From Aedes albopictus (taxonomy: Eukaryota > Arthropoda > Insecta > Diptera > Culicidae), in the NCBI RefSeq assembly GCF_035046485.1, contig NC_085137.1:441382334-441446333 (forward strand): a DNA stretch of 64,000 nucleotides, read 5' to 3'. The notes under the pieces were generated by a model that worked only from the letters and a program-made list of their open reading frames with translations, was not told the DNA's origin and did no database searches. This document shows, piece by piece, positions 45,066 through 56,330 of this stretch. Made by a program: the position numbers and the translations under genes. Position 1 is the first letter of the stretch. Each line of letters opens with the position of its first letter.

Positions 45066-45745
45066 TGGTTAGCTCTTGATGTCCTGAACGACCTTGTCGA
45101 AGATGAAATTCTGAAATTCTTCTATGTAGTCTGATTCTCAAGATACGGAAATTCCGAATTTTTAGAGCCCACTTACGCCATCTAGCGGAAAGCCTACAAC
45201 CAACTAGCAACCTTGCTGAAGACATAATTCTTCTATGTAGTCGGGTTCTCGAGATACAGAGGTTAAAATTTTTTAAGGACTCACTAGCGCCACCTAACGG
45301 ATAAACCTAGAACCAACAAGTTCACTATCGGATTGCTCTTGGTGTTCTGATCAACCTTGCCGAAGACGAAATTCTTCTATGAAGTCGGATTCTCGAGATA
45401 CAGAGGTTTTTTTAGGACTCACTAGCGCCACCTAACGGATAAACCTAGAACCAACTAATTCACTATCAGATAGCTCTTGATGTTCTGATCAACCTTGCTG
45501 AGAACGAAATTCTTCTATGAAGTCGGATTCTCGAGATACAGAGGTTTAAATTTTTTAGGACTCACTAGCGCCACCTACCGGATAAACCCTGAACCAACAA
45601 GTTCACTATCGGATAGCTCTTGGTGTCCTGATGAACCTTGCCGAAGATGAAATTCTTCTATGTAGTCGGATTCTCGAGATACAGAGGTTTAAATTTTTAG
45701 GACTCACTAGCGCCGCCTAACGGATAAATCCAGAACCAACTAGTG
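45066..45745. repeat. ~142-bp tandem repeat, about five units
   Basis: Units carry TCTCGAGATACAGAGGTT (near 45247, 45391, 45530 and 45672), TTAGGACTCACTAGCGCCAC and CTTGCCGAAGA. The first unit is the most diverged. Read on the minus strand, the unit resembles the 54384-54967 array. Confidence 0.9.
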
Positions 45746-45916
45746 CACATCTTTCGCCGCAACGCAACCCAAAAAGGTGATCTACCCACGTTACGGGCTC
45801 CGTTAAAGATCGAACATTTTTTAAACCTCCTTCAACCATTCATCCATCAGCACGGTTGCCTGATACCTTGGATTGGGGTTACCTGGTATGATGGACTATT
45901 ACACGGACAAACTCTT

Positions 45917-46425
45917 CCTACATGAAGTACATGACAGCGGGTAGTGACAGAGGCAGGCCTAGTGGTGTTGGTGCTGAGGTAGTGATAAATGGGGATGTGT
46001 TTGAGTTGGTGAAGAATGTGTTTACCTTGGAACACTTATGACATGTGACACGATGACGTTTCTCGTGAAGTGAAAAGGGGTATTGAAGCTGCGAGTAGGG
46101 CCTTTAACGGATTGCGTAACCAGCTTAGGTTCCGTAACATACAAACGCAAATGGAATTTGCTCTGTATAAGACGCTAATTCTTCCGGTTGCCCTCTACGG
46201 TCACGAAGCGTGGACGTTAAAGGGGGTAAACCGAAAAGCTTTCGGAGCTTTTCAGCGCAAAGTGCTGCGGACAATTCTTGGTGGGAATCAAGACAATGGA
46301 GTGTGAGGCAGACGCATGAATCACGAGTTGTACCAAGTGTTCGAAGATGCGAAGATTGTGAAACGTATAAAATACGGCAGATTTTAGTGGACTGGGCACG
46401 TAGTTAAAAGCCAACAAGGTAAGTA
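45917..46425 (+). pseudogene. RTE-clade fragment, C-terminal region only
   Basis: A broken frame reads VGAEVVINGDVFELV, then (from 46070) RGIEAASRAFNGLRNQL, LYKTLILPVALYGHEAWTL and FQRKVLRTILGG, and finally MNHELYQVFEDA. These correspond to the segment downstream of the reverse transcriptase box in RTE elements. Upstream RT and endonuclease are absent, so this is a typical 5'-truncated copy. Frameshifts occur near 46035 and 46303. The 3' edge has AAGGTAAGTAGGT, like the tail of the copy at 62696. It is a different subfamily from 32641-35705. Confidence 0.85.
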
Positions 46426-46825
46426 GGTACAACATACGTGGACGCATTCTATGCGCAGCTTTATAACTATTACATCCACCACCCAGTGTCCCGTTACGCT
46501 CTATTTTTTATTTGTCTTGAAAGAAAAAGTTCATTTTTTCATTTTTAAATCATGAATTGAATATTCTAATGAAATCTGATCGTTAGATATATTGGTTGGC
46601 ATAACATAACCATTTTTGGGAGCAAAAGTTTGACTCTCGCGCAAAATGTAACGCGTGTATTGTGTCAGAGAGGTTACAAATATTGCAGCATAGCAAGTAC
46701 AGAGAATCGATTTGAAGAGAGGAATTAAGTAAAGAGGAACACGTATCCAAGGAAGTAAATAGAAGCAACGCTTCCCAGGGATGACTCGATTATGTTACAG
46801 AAACGCTTGGTTAGAGTCAGTTAAA
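46426..46825. other. unassigned
   Basis: AT-rich, with no coding or repeat signal that I can support before the AGGAAGATAG array. Confidence 0.4.
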
Positions 46826-47222
46826 TAAAAGATAGAAGATAGAAGATAGAAGATAGGAAGATAGGAAGACAGGAAGATATGAAGATAGGAAGATAGGAAG
46901 ATTGCAAGATAGGAAGATAGGAAGATAAGAAGATAGGAAGATAAGAAGATAGGAAGATAGGATGATAGGAAGACAGGGAGATAGGATGATAGGAAGATAG
47001 GAAGATAGGAAGATAGGGAGATATGAAGATAGGTAGATAGGAAGGTAGGAAGATGGGAAGATAGGAAGATAGGAAGATAGTAAGATAGGAAGATAGAGAG
47101 ATACGAAGATAGGAAGATAGGAAGATAGGAAGATAGAAAGATACGAAGATAGGAAGATAGGAAGATAGGAAGATAGGAAGATAGGAGGATAGGAAGATAG
47201 GAAGATACGAAGATAGGAAGTA
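46826..47222. repeat. (AGGAAGATAG)n array, about 400 bp
   Basis: An imperfect array of GAAGATAG/GGAAGATA units, mostly 8-10 bp. It begins with AGAAGATAG units and ends at GAAGTATAG. The 145-codon minus-strand frame with Leu/Ser/Tyr-Pro repeats is an artefact of this array. A sister array lies at 51689-51833. Confidence 0.95.
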
Positions 47223-47309
47223 TAGTAGGCATTGGTGAATAAGTCTAAAACAACGTAGGCACTGACTTAAGCTAATGACAAGGGCTTATGACTATTACCC
47301 AATTAAACG

Positions 47310-47628
47310 TTGAAAAGAGAACAACTGTGTATCATTGCCTCCTACATCGTCAGAAGTGGGATTACCGCCGAAATGGATCATCAGAGATTTGGACTGGGCC
47401 GTGGAACACCCAGATCAGCGGAATTCAATCTAGGGATTGGAGATCACGCAATTCAAAAGGTAGCTTCAAGTCGGTTCATCATACAAAAGTCGGGGAATGG
47501 AAAGTTCGCACATTATCCAGAAGCACGTCAAGCCCAAGCGGAAGCCGTTCTCGGGGATGGATTTCTCGCGCAGCATGAACAAGTTTCAAGAATCCGATCA
47601 TCAGAATATGTAACGAGGACATCTTTTC
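47310..47628 (+). pseudogene. 5' part of an LTR-retrotransposon gag frame
   Basis: The frame from ATG 47310 contains MDHQRFGLGRG and FAHYPEARQAQAEAV. It reaches YVTRTSF at 47607-47627, where it is cut by a foreign sequence. It resumes in the same frame at 50615. This N-terminal part alone has no recognisable domain; it is assigned to gag because removing the insertion joins it in phase to the zinc-knuckle part. The true start could lie upstream. Confidence 0.7.
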
Positions 47629-48798
47629 TAGTCTAGTCTAGTCTACACATACACAGCCATTCATTGAAAGAATCCTGGAAAATGATAGAATCGACTACTT
47701 CTATCATTTTTCTTGTCATTATCAATGCTTGCAGCACATCGGAGATGTAATACAAGAATTGAAGCGGCCAGGCCTACTGTGCAGCGTCTTGTTGTGGATA
47801 ATGCTACAGAACGGGGACATCTCGTACCAACCGCTCAGCATAGTATGTAGTATAAATGTGAAATAAATACGTTGGGAGTGACTTTTGCTAAGAAAGTTAA
47901 TGTCACCCCGTCGATGCTCCTCTTCCTGGGATGGGACATAGGAATTTCACCCTGATGTCCAGGCTCGAAAGCCTAGGCTTAAGCGCCATTACTCGCTCTC
48001 TGAAACGAGAAGAAAATAGAGCGATCCCTTCCCGAAGTACATTTTACTAAATAAACATATGATTTTATGAATACCCCAAAAGGACACAACATACAATTCA
48101 AATCAGAACAAACTCACCAAATTCATCGATTGGAGTGCGCCATTCTCAATAACAGGAAGGTATTCCGTTTCCCTCTAATCAACCACACTGATTTTTTTTT
48201 AAATGAAACTAAGAAAATGTTGCAGTCACCCACTAACAGCTACATCTTCGGCATATGCAAGGTTCCAGAACGTTTCGCTGCAGAAAATTCTTGCCAGTGT
48301 TTTTCTCTATTGATTTGCTTTTAACTCGACCGCGTTCCATTTTTTATTACCAAGTATAAAAATCCATATAAACACAAAACAGAAAAAATACGGCCGCGAA
48401 GAAAGAAAATGTTTTTTGACCTATGACGGTACCACTTTGCAGTGTTGATTTGGACAGATCTCACCCAGCAAAAATTAATGACTTTTAATCGTCGGTTTCT
48501 TTTTTCACTATACAAAACTGATCACAGCAATCCCGATGTTTTTGAAATCCTGCAGCTCGCTTTTTCATGGTAACAAGTTGGTAAGTCGGTTGCCATGGTA
48601 ACAGTAGTCGTCTTCTAGTATCTTCCGCTAGCACCAGCATTACAGGAATATTTAGACAATTCTGATCCTTGAATCAATTTGAATAGCCAACTGTAGATCA
48701 CTATTTCATCACTCTAAATCAACACCTTTTCGGCTAGATTATGTCCCTTCATGCTACACACGCAAACTGCATCGCCCCAAAATTTCAGAACGCATATA

Positions 48799-50209
48799 GG
48801 GTTGAACGCTAATTGTTGAACACTACCCAAATGTTGAACAATTTCTGAATATTTTATTATAAATCTTTCTTAAGTAATTTTCATCCAACGTAAACATATG
48901 ATGTAGATGCATATACATGTGGGTCACGATATTGCTCTAATTAATTTACAAAATTTTACATATTTTATGTCAAAAAAATTGATTGAAAATTTAGTACCGC
49001 TGATGATACGAAAACTACACAATTATTAAGATTAATGTTAAGAAATTGCTGTTACGAAATAAGCTTTGCGGGCAAATCAACCACAAATATCAAAGGCACA
49101 CCATAGTTACAAGAACTGGAAGGATGTCCTTAACAGTTTAACATTGTTTAAATTCACATTTTCATTGTAATTTAATTTGAAAAAATATTTTTCTTATCAC
49201 ACTATTATTATGCATCCATGATCCAATTGTTGAACACTGGCATAACCTACGATATTAGCATGACTGCTAGGACTTTTTTTTTCACTTTACCTAACCGTGC
49301 ATTTCATGGGGTTTCAAGGGCGTTCCAGGGATGTTCTAGGGGTGTTCCAGTGGGCTTCAGAAAGATTCCAGTGGTTTTCAATGGGTTTCAAGGGCATTCT
49401 AGAGTTGTTCAAGAGGAATTCAGAGTGTTAAGGGGGTCCCAGGAGTATTTCAAGGCGTTCCAGGAGGTTCAGGAGCAACCCACGTGTTTTCAAGGGATTT
49501 CAGGGTAGTTCCACGAGTGTTCTTGGGGGTTGAGTGGATCCCATGCGTTTCCAGAAGTATTTCAGGGGCTTTTAAAGGCATACTTTCCGTATGTCGTTTT
49601 CGCTTCTAATTAAATCTTTTCAGCCATTTTTGCATCAAGTCATGTTTAAAACAATTTCAGTCCACTAGAGCTCTCTTCAAATGAGTGATTCCTTGTCATT
49701 TAAATGAATTGTCACTAGCTCGGACTAGCCCAACACGAAAAACCCGGAAAAAATCCGCCAGAGTGAAAAAAATATCGGATGTCGGGTCAAAGTCGAGTCA
49801 AATTTTATCAAATGTTGGACCACTGTTGGACTCACATCGCATAACTGTTGGGTCTATGTTGGGTTTGGTGGTCAAAATTAAAACAGGTGAATGATAGGTT
49901 GATGTCGGGTTATACGTCATTAATTACGAACAAAGCTTCAACCGTTCAACAATTGGCGAGAACCGTCCAACATTAGGATGAGCTAGCTTAAGGAAGCGTT
50001 CAACATTTGGGTTACAGACTTCCCATACAAATGTTCTATTTTCTCTTAGAAAATGGAACTTAAGGGAAAACAAATTCAATGGGCAGTATAAGGGATGAGT
50101 AGATCTAGACGTTCACTGGATATTTTTCAACTAAAGTGGAATTATGCACAGAAAAACGAACGAAAACCAAAATGCCAGTACTAACCGTTCAACAATTGGC
50201 GAATTACCC
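48799..50209. mobile_element. TA-flanked element, 1411 bp, with GTTGAACA subterminal repeats
   Basis: The left end (GGGTTGAACGCTAATTGTTG) and right end (the inverse of GGGTAATTCGCCAATTGTTG) agree imperfectly over about 25 bp. TA lies on both sides (48797-48798, 50210-50211). Copies of TTGTTGAAC or its inverse recur near both ends (48831, 49226, 49939, 49993, 50185). The centre holds degenerate minisatellite at 49290-49580. There is no transposase. Confidence 0.78.
49290..49580. repeat. degenerate TTTCAAGGGCGTTCCAGG-type minisatellite
   Basis: Loose units of about 20-25 bp (GGTTTCAAGGG, GTGTTCCAG, GTTCCAGGA). It is related in style to the block at 15865-16345 and is again inside an inverted-repeat element. 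Confidence 0.65.
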
Positions 50210-50614
50210 TATCACAATTAACACCCTAGGCAGCATTTTCCATCGCATTGGTTAAACCATGACACTCCCGATCCCAACACATGGAGCGGACGTATTGCAC
50301 TCTCGGGACGTAACCTGTGTCAATGGTTGGAATTCACCCGAAATTACAAACTCTGCTATTTTCAAAATATGACACACTCGATATAAACAAACAAAACTTT
50401 GAACCACTGCTTTCGTCTTTCGAAGAAATTCCGAAATTTTACTATGTTTTATGCACGAAATACGATGCCACTCTATAATCACTCGCGAAGTGCAGTCCGG
50501 GTGGCGTAGTCGCAGATTATCAATCGGCCGAATCACAATTAACGGGAGCTCGAAAAATATGCGACGGGGAAAACAAAACACGACCGATCACGGCAACGCC
50601 TACTACGATCTCCC

Positions 50615-51690
50615 GTAACGAGGACATCTTTTCAAGAAACAAATTTTCCAAATCAACAACAACTTTCTAATGAAATTGGTGATGAAGACCACACTTTTGC
50701 AAACACAAAATTTTCAAACAAATTACATCAAGATGAGCTGTCAGCAATACTTCCTACGTTTTCTGGTAATTATCATGAAGATGTAAACCATTTTTTGAAG
50801 ATATTGAACAATACGAAACAAGTTTTACAAGTGAATGAATTCACCATGAAATTGGTTTTAATCAAGCAATTGAAACAAAAGGCACAAACCTGGCTATTTT
50901 CAAAAGCGGATTTCATGCTCAAAAGTTATCAAGATTTATGTCAAGAATTACAAGCCGTTTTCGATGTCAGCAACGTATACCAATTAAGAACTCAACTTGC
51001 GAAAAGGACCTGGTCAGAACGAGAAAATTTTGAAGAATACTATCAGTCAAAAAGAATATTTGCCCAAAAACTCAACTTACCGGAGGAAGAATTCGTGCAA
51101 TATCTCGTTGAGGGAATCGAAGATCAAACACTACGCAATCAGGCCCGAATCCGAAATTTCAAAAACGTGAACGACGTGATTCAAGCATTCCGTTTGATTC
51201 AATCGGATCCTGTGCCATTTAGGAGAAAGATGTCGCTTTGTTATTCGTGCAGTCAACCCGGACATTTTGCGGCAGAATGCAGATTCATCAACAATCATCT
51301 GAAAGATAGAAGCCTCGAAAAGAAAAATGTATCACCACCAACGCAAAAGCTATCCGACAAGACTGTAAACGTTTTAGAGGACGAAGATTCGAAACAAAAG
51401 GACGAACAAGTACAATGTGACGGTATAGTAAACTTTAGATTTTTAAACAGTACTACACATTTAAAGGCACTCTTTGACACGGAAAGCCCAATCTCACTGA
51501 TACGCCGAGGTTTGATCGATTGAAAACGGATTAAAATAATAGATCAATCCAAAACTTACCAGGGTATCGGTGGGAGTAAGCTTAAAGTTTTAGGATTGTT
51601 CACCACCAAAATTCTTATACAAAACATTATTTTTAACATTGATTTTCATGTAGCTCCGGATAATGTACTTAACCTCATCGATGCAAAATT
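50615..51690 (+). pseudogene. LTR-retrotransposon gag with zinc knuckle and truncated protease
   Basis: Continuing the frame from 47310, the region 50700-51200 resembles a retrotransposon gag/capsid domain (motifs ELSAILPTFSG, WLFSKADFML, RTWSERENFEEYYQ). A CCHC zinc knuckle CYSCSQPGHFAAEC follows at 51239-51280, and then a Lys/Asp-rich linker. The start of an aspartic protease is seen at ALFDTESPISLI (51470-51505), in which the usual catalytic DTG/DSG reads DTE. A stop (TGA) ends the frame at 51521-51523. Protease-like sequence continues to about 51690 (LNLIDAKLG), where an AGGAAGATAG array replaces everything downstream. No RT or integrase is present. Gag packages element RNA; this copy is dead. 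Ty3-like affinity is likely but unproven. Confidence 0.85.
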
Positions 51691-51833
51691 AGGAAGATAG
51701 GAGGATAGGAAGATAGGAAGATAGGAAGATAGCAAGATAGGAAGATAGGAAGATAGGAGGATAGTAAGATAGGAAGATAGGAAGGTAGGAAGATAGGAAG
51801 ATAGGAAGATAGGAAGATGGAAGATAGAAGATA
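51689..51833. repeat. (AGGAAGATAG)n array, second copy
   Basis: About 15 units of AGGAAGATAG with variants (GGAGGATAG, AGCAAGATAG). It begins abruptly in the protease frame and ends in AGAAGATAGAGAATAAAAG. It has the same unit and orientation as 46826-47222. Confidence 0.95.
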
Positions 51834-51834
51834 G

Positions 51835-52732
51835 AGAATAAAAGCTAAAACATAGCAGACAGAAAATAGTAAATAATGGATTTGCTTTAACTTCAATTTC
51901 AAATCTGGTCAAGTACATATTTTCGAAGAGCACTAAACTTCATAACGTAACATCATACCAACGGTTTTCCCCACTTTCGATCGTCCCGTACTTAGAGATC
52001 AACTTGTTTAATCGATTAATTGGCATCGATTGGATCTGTCAAATATGACAAATTGCATCAAACACGCAACACCAGGTTCGTTTATTGGCAGCCCGTTTTC
52101 TTGCCTTAGCTTACAGAGCCCGAGCGCAACGCGACGCGCAGTTGCAACACCAAATCTCGAGGGGTCTGTTTTGCGCACATCTAATGCGCCTATGTCATAT
52201 GAGAGCTCCCCTACTTACATACTGTAAACTGTATGGCCTTCTGGAAGCATCCGTCCTTATGCGTGTGAAATACGAGCCCATAAATGATCCACTCGATCCG
52301 ATGAAATTTATTCGAAAATTGCACCACTGGCTGGAATGTGCACCGCGCGGTTTCTGTCATAACCGTTTAATTGCGCAAAATCACACAACTGAACAACCGA
52401 CGACGACCGACGGCGACGTTGTGGACTTGCGGTGGTTTCTGTGAGTTATGCGAGCTGGAATTTGGTCCGGGAGCTAGACGTAAGGAATTTTTCAATTGAG
52501 TTGAGAAATACGTCTTTTTGCGTGATTGTCATTGCCATATGGGTTCAATGGGAAAAATGCCAGTTTGAAAGATTGAAGAATTTCAACTGGTGTAGAGTAA
52601 TTGACCCTCAGGTTCGACTTGAAAATCTGCTCTCTACTCAGTTTTTTTTTTCTTTTTTTTTGTTGTTGAATTTTTTCATTCATTTCAATTCCCAAAAAGA
52701 GCTAAGTAAGTGGATGCGGCCATGCTGGGAGT
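51835..52732. other. unassigned
   Basis: A 119-codon plus-strand frame (52085-52444) is present, with no domain that I recognise. A T-rich run lies at 52641-52665. No mobile-element boundary was found. Confidence 0.35.
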
Positions 52733-52734
52733 GA

Positions 52735-52885
52735 CGGAATATAGTCCCGGTCGGTCCAGGGACATTTCGTAATGGAAATTTCCTTGACTTTCTTGAGGAA
52801 AGAGTATCACGTGCCTGCCACATGATGCATAATAATGACAGAAGTGTGAAGTATGGAAAGTGCTCATCACGTGAGATGTAGGATT
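52735..52885 (+). mobile_element. SINE-like repeat fragment with GGAAATTTCCTTGACT core
   Basis: The segment contains GGTCGGTCCAGG, then GGAAATTTCCTTGACTTTCT, then GAGTATCACGTGCCTGCCACA and AGTGCTCAT. The same blocks occur in the same order, on the opposite strand, at 56515-56735. I recognise the pattern as an abundant Aedes short interspersed repeat. This copy lacks the A-rich 3' end. Confidence 0.65.
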
Positions 52886-53797
52886 CTTCCCATTTAACAC
52901 GTTACGCCAATGAGCAATAGAGGAGCTAAATTCTTTGTATTATTTCCGATACTTCTTCAAAAAACGAAATGAATCATTCAAAGAAAAGAACGAAATCCCT
53001 TCACCTCCATTATGCTACATGAGCAACAAATGAGTCAGTTTATAAAAATGTTAATCAAGATTTAACATTATCTTGTCCGAAATCACAACAAATATAACAT
53101 AAGTCTGCTGCACATGCTTTGGCGCCCTGTGCACTTCAAACAACCGCGCACAAAATAGCACAACCTCGAACCTCCAAATACTCCAAAGCATAAACATAAA
53201 GACCTAACGATACCCTTTTTTATTTAGTTTGTTCCCAGCTGCCGCTCCCGTCCCTCTCGGCGCACTAGTTTTGCTAGTAGTCACTATGAGCTGTTCCAAT
53301 CCGTTAACACGGCCACCACACCGCCACCAACCGGCAGGCAGGAAAATTTATGGACCATTTATTTACGAGTTTCAACGCGGCACAAGCGAGAAACCTGGTA
53401 GAGTGCTGATGCTGGAACGCTCTGGCTGGATCGGGGATCGGACAGGGGAGCTATCCCAGATGGGTGCACTGATTTGGCCAGTTTTCTAAGCCATTATGTT
53501 TACCTCTTCTAGGCGTCTAGACTTGTGGGGTGAGCCCACACTTGGACGGCGCACATGGTGGGATAGTTCCATCTTGGAGTATAATTGTAAGGGAGAATGA
53601 ACACTAGGTAAGCTTTCCAGTCTCAAACATAATGATGATGATTAGTTAGTAAAGTGAATTAGGATTTCGGATATCAAATATGGCCAATAATGTCAAAATG
53701 TGCAGGCCAATAATGAAAAACTGATCGGTTCTTATTATCGAATTGTTCCCAGCTAACCAATTTGCACGTATAATGAATTTTATGTATATTCATGTTC
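52886..53797. other. unassigned; one GC-richer open frame
   Basis: The plus-strand frame at 53229-53489 (86 codons) begins with a hydrophobic stretch that could mimic a signal peptide. It is followed by Pro/His/Arg-rich sequence. I do not recognise it and cannot tell whether it is an exon. Confidence 0.35.
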
Positions 53798-53799
53798 TA

Positions 53800-55354
53800 C
53801 AGTCAAGTCTCTTACTAAACGAATTCCTATTACACTATAGTTATTTATGTAACGAGTTGCAAAAAGTTGATTTTTTCAGCACGAGTCGTACATTTATCCA
53901 ACGAAAATCAGATAGGTAGGTTCAAATTGACCGAGTTAAAGCAGAAAAACTACCCTGTAAAAAAGACCTTAGTGTAAACGGACTCCTATTAAACGAACTC
54001 CTACTAGACAGGGGTGAGCGTTATAGGAGACTCAGAGCTTATGGGATTTCGGCTTTTTGGGGGTGTGGCCTATTATCTCGGGTGCGTTAAGAGTTAGCGC
54101 AATACTTTCTTCGGCAAAGTTTTAGGGCTTGATAAGATCTACCATTTAGAACTTTGGTTCATATGATTAGTTAACAACTTGGCCGCTAGAGGGACCATCA
54201 ACAGTTTGATGCTAAATTGCAATACAAGAACCATATTAGGTTGTCAAGCAAACGTTACGATATGCGACAGCTCAAGACCCTGATAATTTGGAAGGATAGT
54301 GTCTTCAGGAAAGTTGTTGGGTACGTCAATATCTTACTGACGATGAGTTGCGAAGTTCGAAATTCCTCCACTGGGCGGCGCTAGTGAGCAAGTATATTTT
54401 CAAAACCTCATATCTCAGAATCCCGATAACTTAGAAAGTTGGTGTCTTCGGCAAAGTTGATCAGTATGACATAAACTTACATAAAAATAAACACTTGTTC
54501 CGCAATTCTGCCACTAGGTGGCGTTTACCGGTTTTTTCGTCTTTTTTCGACTTTTTTTTTGGGGTTTTCGGCTTGGCAAAACTAGTGTCGCTCCCCCCGA
54601 TAACTTAGAAAGTTGGTATCTTTGGAAAAGTTGATCAGAATGACATAAACTTACATAAAAATTAACACTTGTTTTGCAATTCTGCCACTAGGCGTCGCTA
54701 GTGAACATGCAAATTTTAGAAATCTCATAGCTCAGAATCCTGATAACTTAGAAAGTTGGTGTATTCGGCAAAGTTGATCAGAATAATATAAACTTACATA
54801 AAAATAAACACTTGTTTCGCAATTCTGCCACTAGGCGGTGCTAGTGAACATGCAAATTTTAGAAACCTCATAGCTCAGAATCCTGATAACTTCGAAAGTT
54901 GGTGTCTTTGGCAAAGTTGATTAGTATGACATAAACTTACATAAAAATAAACACTTGTTTAAAAATTCTGCCTCTAGGCATTGGAAGAATTTCGAACTTC
55001 GCTACTCATCGTCAGTAAGTTATTTGCGTACCCAACAACTTTCCTGAAGACACTATCCTTCCAATATATCAGGGTCTTGAGCTGTCGCATATCGTAACGT
55101 TTGCTTGACAACCTGATATGGTTCCTGTAGTACAACTTCCAAGTTGCCAACTAATCATATGAACCAAAGTTCTAAATGGTAGATCTTATCAAGCCCTAAA
55201 ACTTTGCCGAAGAAAGTATTGCGCTAACTCTTAACACACGCGAGATAATAGGCCACACCCCCAAAAAGCCGAAATCCCATAAGCTCTTAGTCTCCTATTA
55301 AGCGGATTCCTATTGCGCCCCCCCCGACCAGTGATCTTATAGGAGTCTCGACTG
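53800..55354. mobile_element. TA-flanked foldback element, 1555 bp, with satellite loop
   Basis: The ends CAGTCAAGTCTC and the inverse of CAGTCGAGACTC are each followed by TA (53798-53799, 55355-55356). CAGT-type ends with TA duplication suggest a pogo/Tc1-type relative. Inside, arms 54021-54383 and 54968-55310 are reverse complements with high identity over about 350 bp (landmarks CATATGATTAGTT, AAGCCCTAAAACTTTGCCGA and GTTGTCAAGCAAACGTTACG). The loop is a ~143-bp tandem repeat. Confidence 0.82.
54384..54967. repeat. ~143-bp tandem repeat in the foldback loop, about four units
   Basis: Units contain ACTTAGAAAGTTGGTGTCTT, ATAAACTTACATAAAAAT (near 54471, 54645, 54788 and 54933) and TGCCACTAGGCGGTGCTAGT. 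The first interval is longer because of a T-rich insertion (54535-54590). Confidence 0.9.
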
Positions 55355-55356
55355 TA

Positions 55357-56330
55357 CGTACTTTTATGCGCTAAAGTTACATCGCATAAGATGCAGTAAA
55401 AGTGCCTTATGCGTATAAAAGTGGAGGCGCTATACGTGCATTGCCGGAAAAATAATGACGCTATATGACTTGAAGCGATATCTTATGCGATGCACGGTAT
55501 GCACTATTGCGACGTAATATAGCATCTTATGCGTCTTAAAAATATTCGAAATAAAAAAATCTTATCATCTAAGCATCGAACTAATAACCTTTGGATAATC
55601 GAGCCGCACTTTGCACTTTACACTTTACACCAAACACTACTTATGAAACACGCTGAATAATTGTCATTAGGATTCTAACTCACCTCAGTGCTTGTTGGAA
55701 TGCACTTGGTTTCCGTGCGCTATACGTGTTCGACAGGCTATCTGGAGATCAAAATGATGTAGCATGATTTCCCGCACAGTTACCACTACTCTTCTCTTGC
55801 TAGTACCACCCATTGTTAAATCGACAATGATTTTTCATAAGGGCCTAACTGACTTTATCGATTTCTCTTCGTCGACTCTCTCTTTCGCTAATAACTTGAT
55901 CAAAACAAACAAAATCATTATTCTTTTTGTTTCTATAGCAACATGTAGTCGTTTTCTTCGCATTTCAACCATAAAACTTTTGGAAAACTCAATACACATT
56001 CTGTGATAACACAAAGAGAGGATCGATGAAGACTCGAAACTGTCAGTTAGGCCCAAATAAAAAATCAGTGTCGAATTATCAGGTCAACAAAACAAAAATG
56101 ATGACTTTGTTACTTGTTTTCTAACCATAATGATAACTTTTCACTTTCTTGTAGCTTTTTCGCACTCCAACAGAACCTCTTTCATTGTTATCACATCGCA
56201 ATATACCAACGTTAATGATTCTAGCTTATGTGAGTTTGTATGTACTTTTGAACGAGTTTATTTTCGCTTTTATGCGATTTAGTTTGTACACCAATGTGGG
56301 TTAAACTGACATAATTATAAAAGTACCAAG
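55357..56330. other. ATGCG/CGCAT-rich segment, possible decayed element
   Basis: The ends GTACTTTTAT (55358) and ATAAAAGTAC (56314-56323) are inverse, and ATGCG/CGCAT motifs are frequent between 55370-55530 and 56270-56370. This could be an inverted-repeat element holding the smaller MITE at 55841-56054. The evidence is thin. Confidence 0.3.
55841..56054. mobile_element. inverted-repeat MITE, 214 bp, GGGCCTAACTGAC termini
   Basis: A perfect 13-bp inverted repeat GGGCCTAACTGAC sits at both ends. Further partial symmetry inside (TCGATTTCTCTTCGTCGACT against the inverse of AGTCTTCATCGATCCTCTCT) suggests longer decayed arms. The flanks (CATAA and AAATAA) do not give a certain duplication. Confidence 0.65.

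Larger units (their letters stand above)
47629..50614 (-). mobile_element. 2986-bp insertion in the gag frame with 19-bp direct repeat
   Basis: The 19 bases starting GTAACGAGGACATC are present exactly at 47610-47628 and at 50615-50633. Deleting the segment and one repeat restores the reading frame. The insert starts TAGTCTAGTCTAGTCTA; on the minus strand this is a 3' tail of (TAGAC)n. The repeat length and simple tail fit a non-LTR retroposon inserted on the minus strand. No reverse transcriptase is visible. A 109-codon minus-strand frame (50252-50581) lies close to the 5' end and is unrecognised. A TA-flanked element (48799-50209) is nested inside. Confidence 0.8.

Noticed and set aside
46795..47232. 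145-codon minus-strand frame rich in Leu, Ser and Tyr-Pro
   Set aside because: Direct translation of the AGGAAGATAG array; the same pattern appears at 51646-51933.
53229..53489. Secreted small protein gene
   Set aside because: A hydrophobic start alone is not enough; no recognised domain, no supporting gene structure, and the region is surrounded by repeats.
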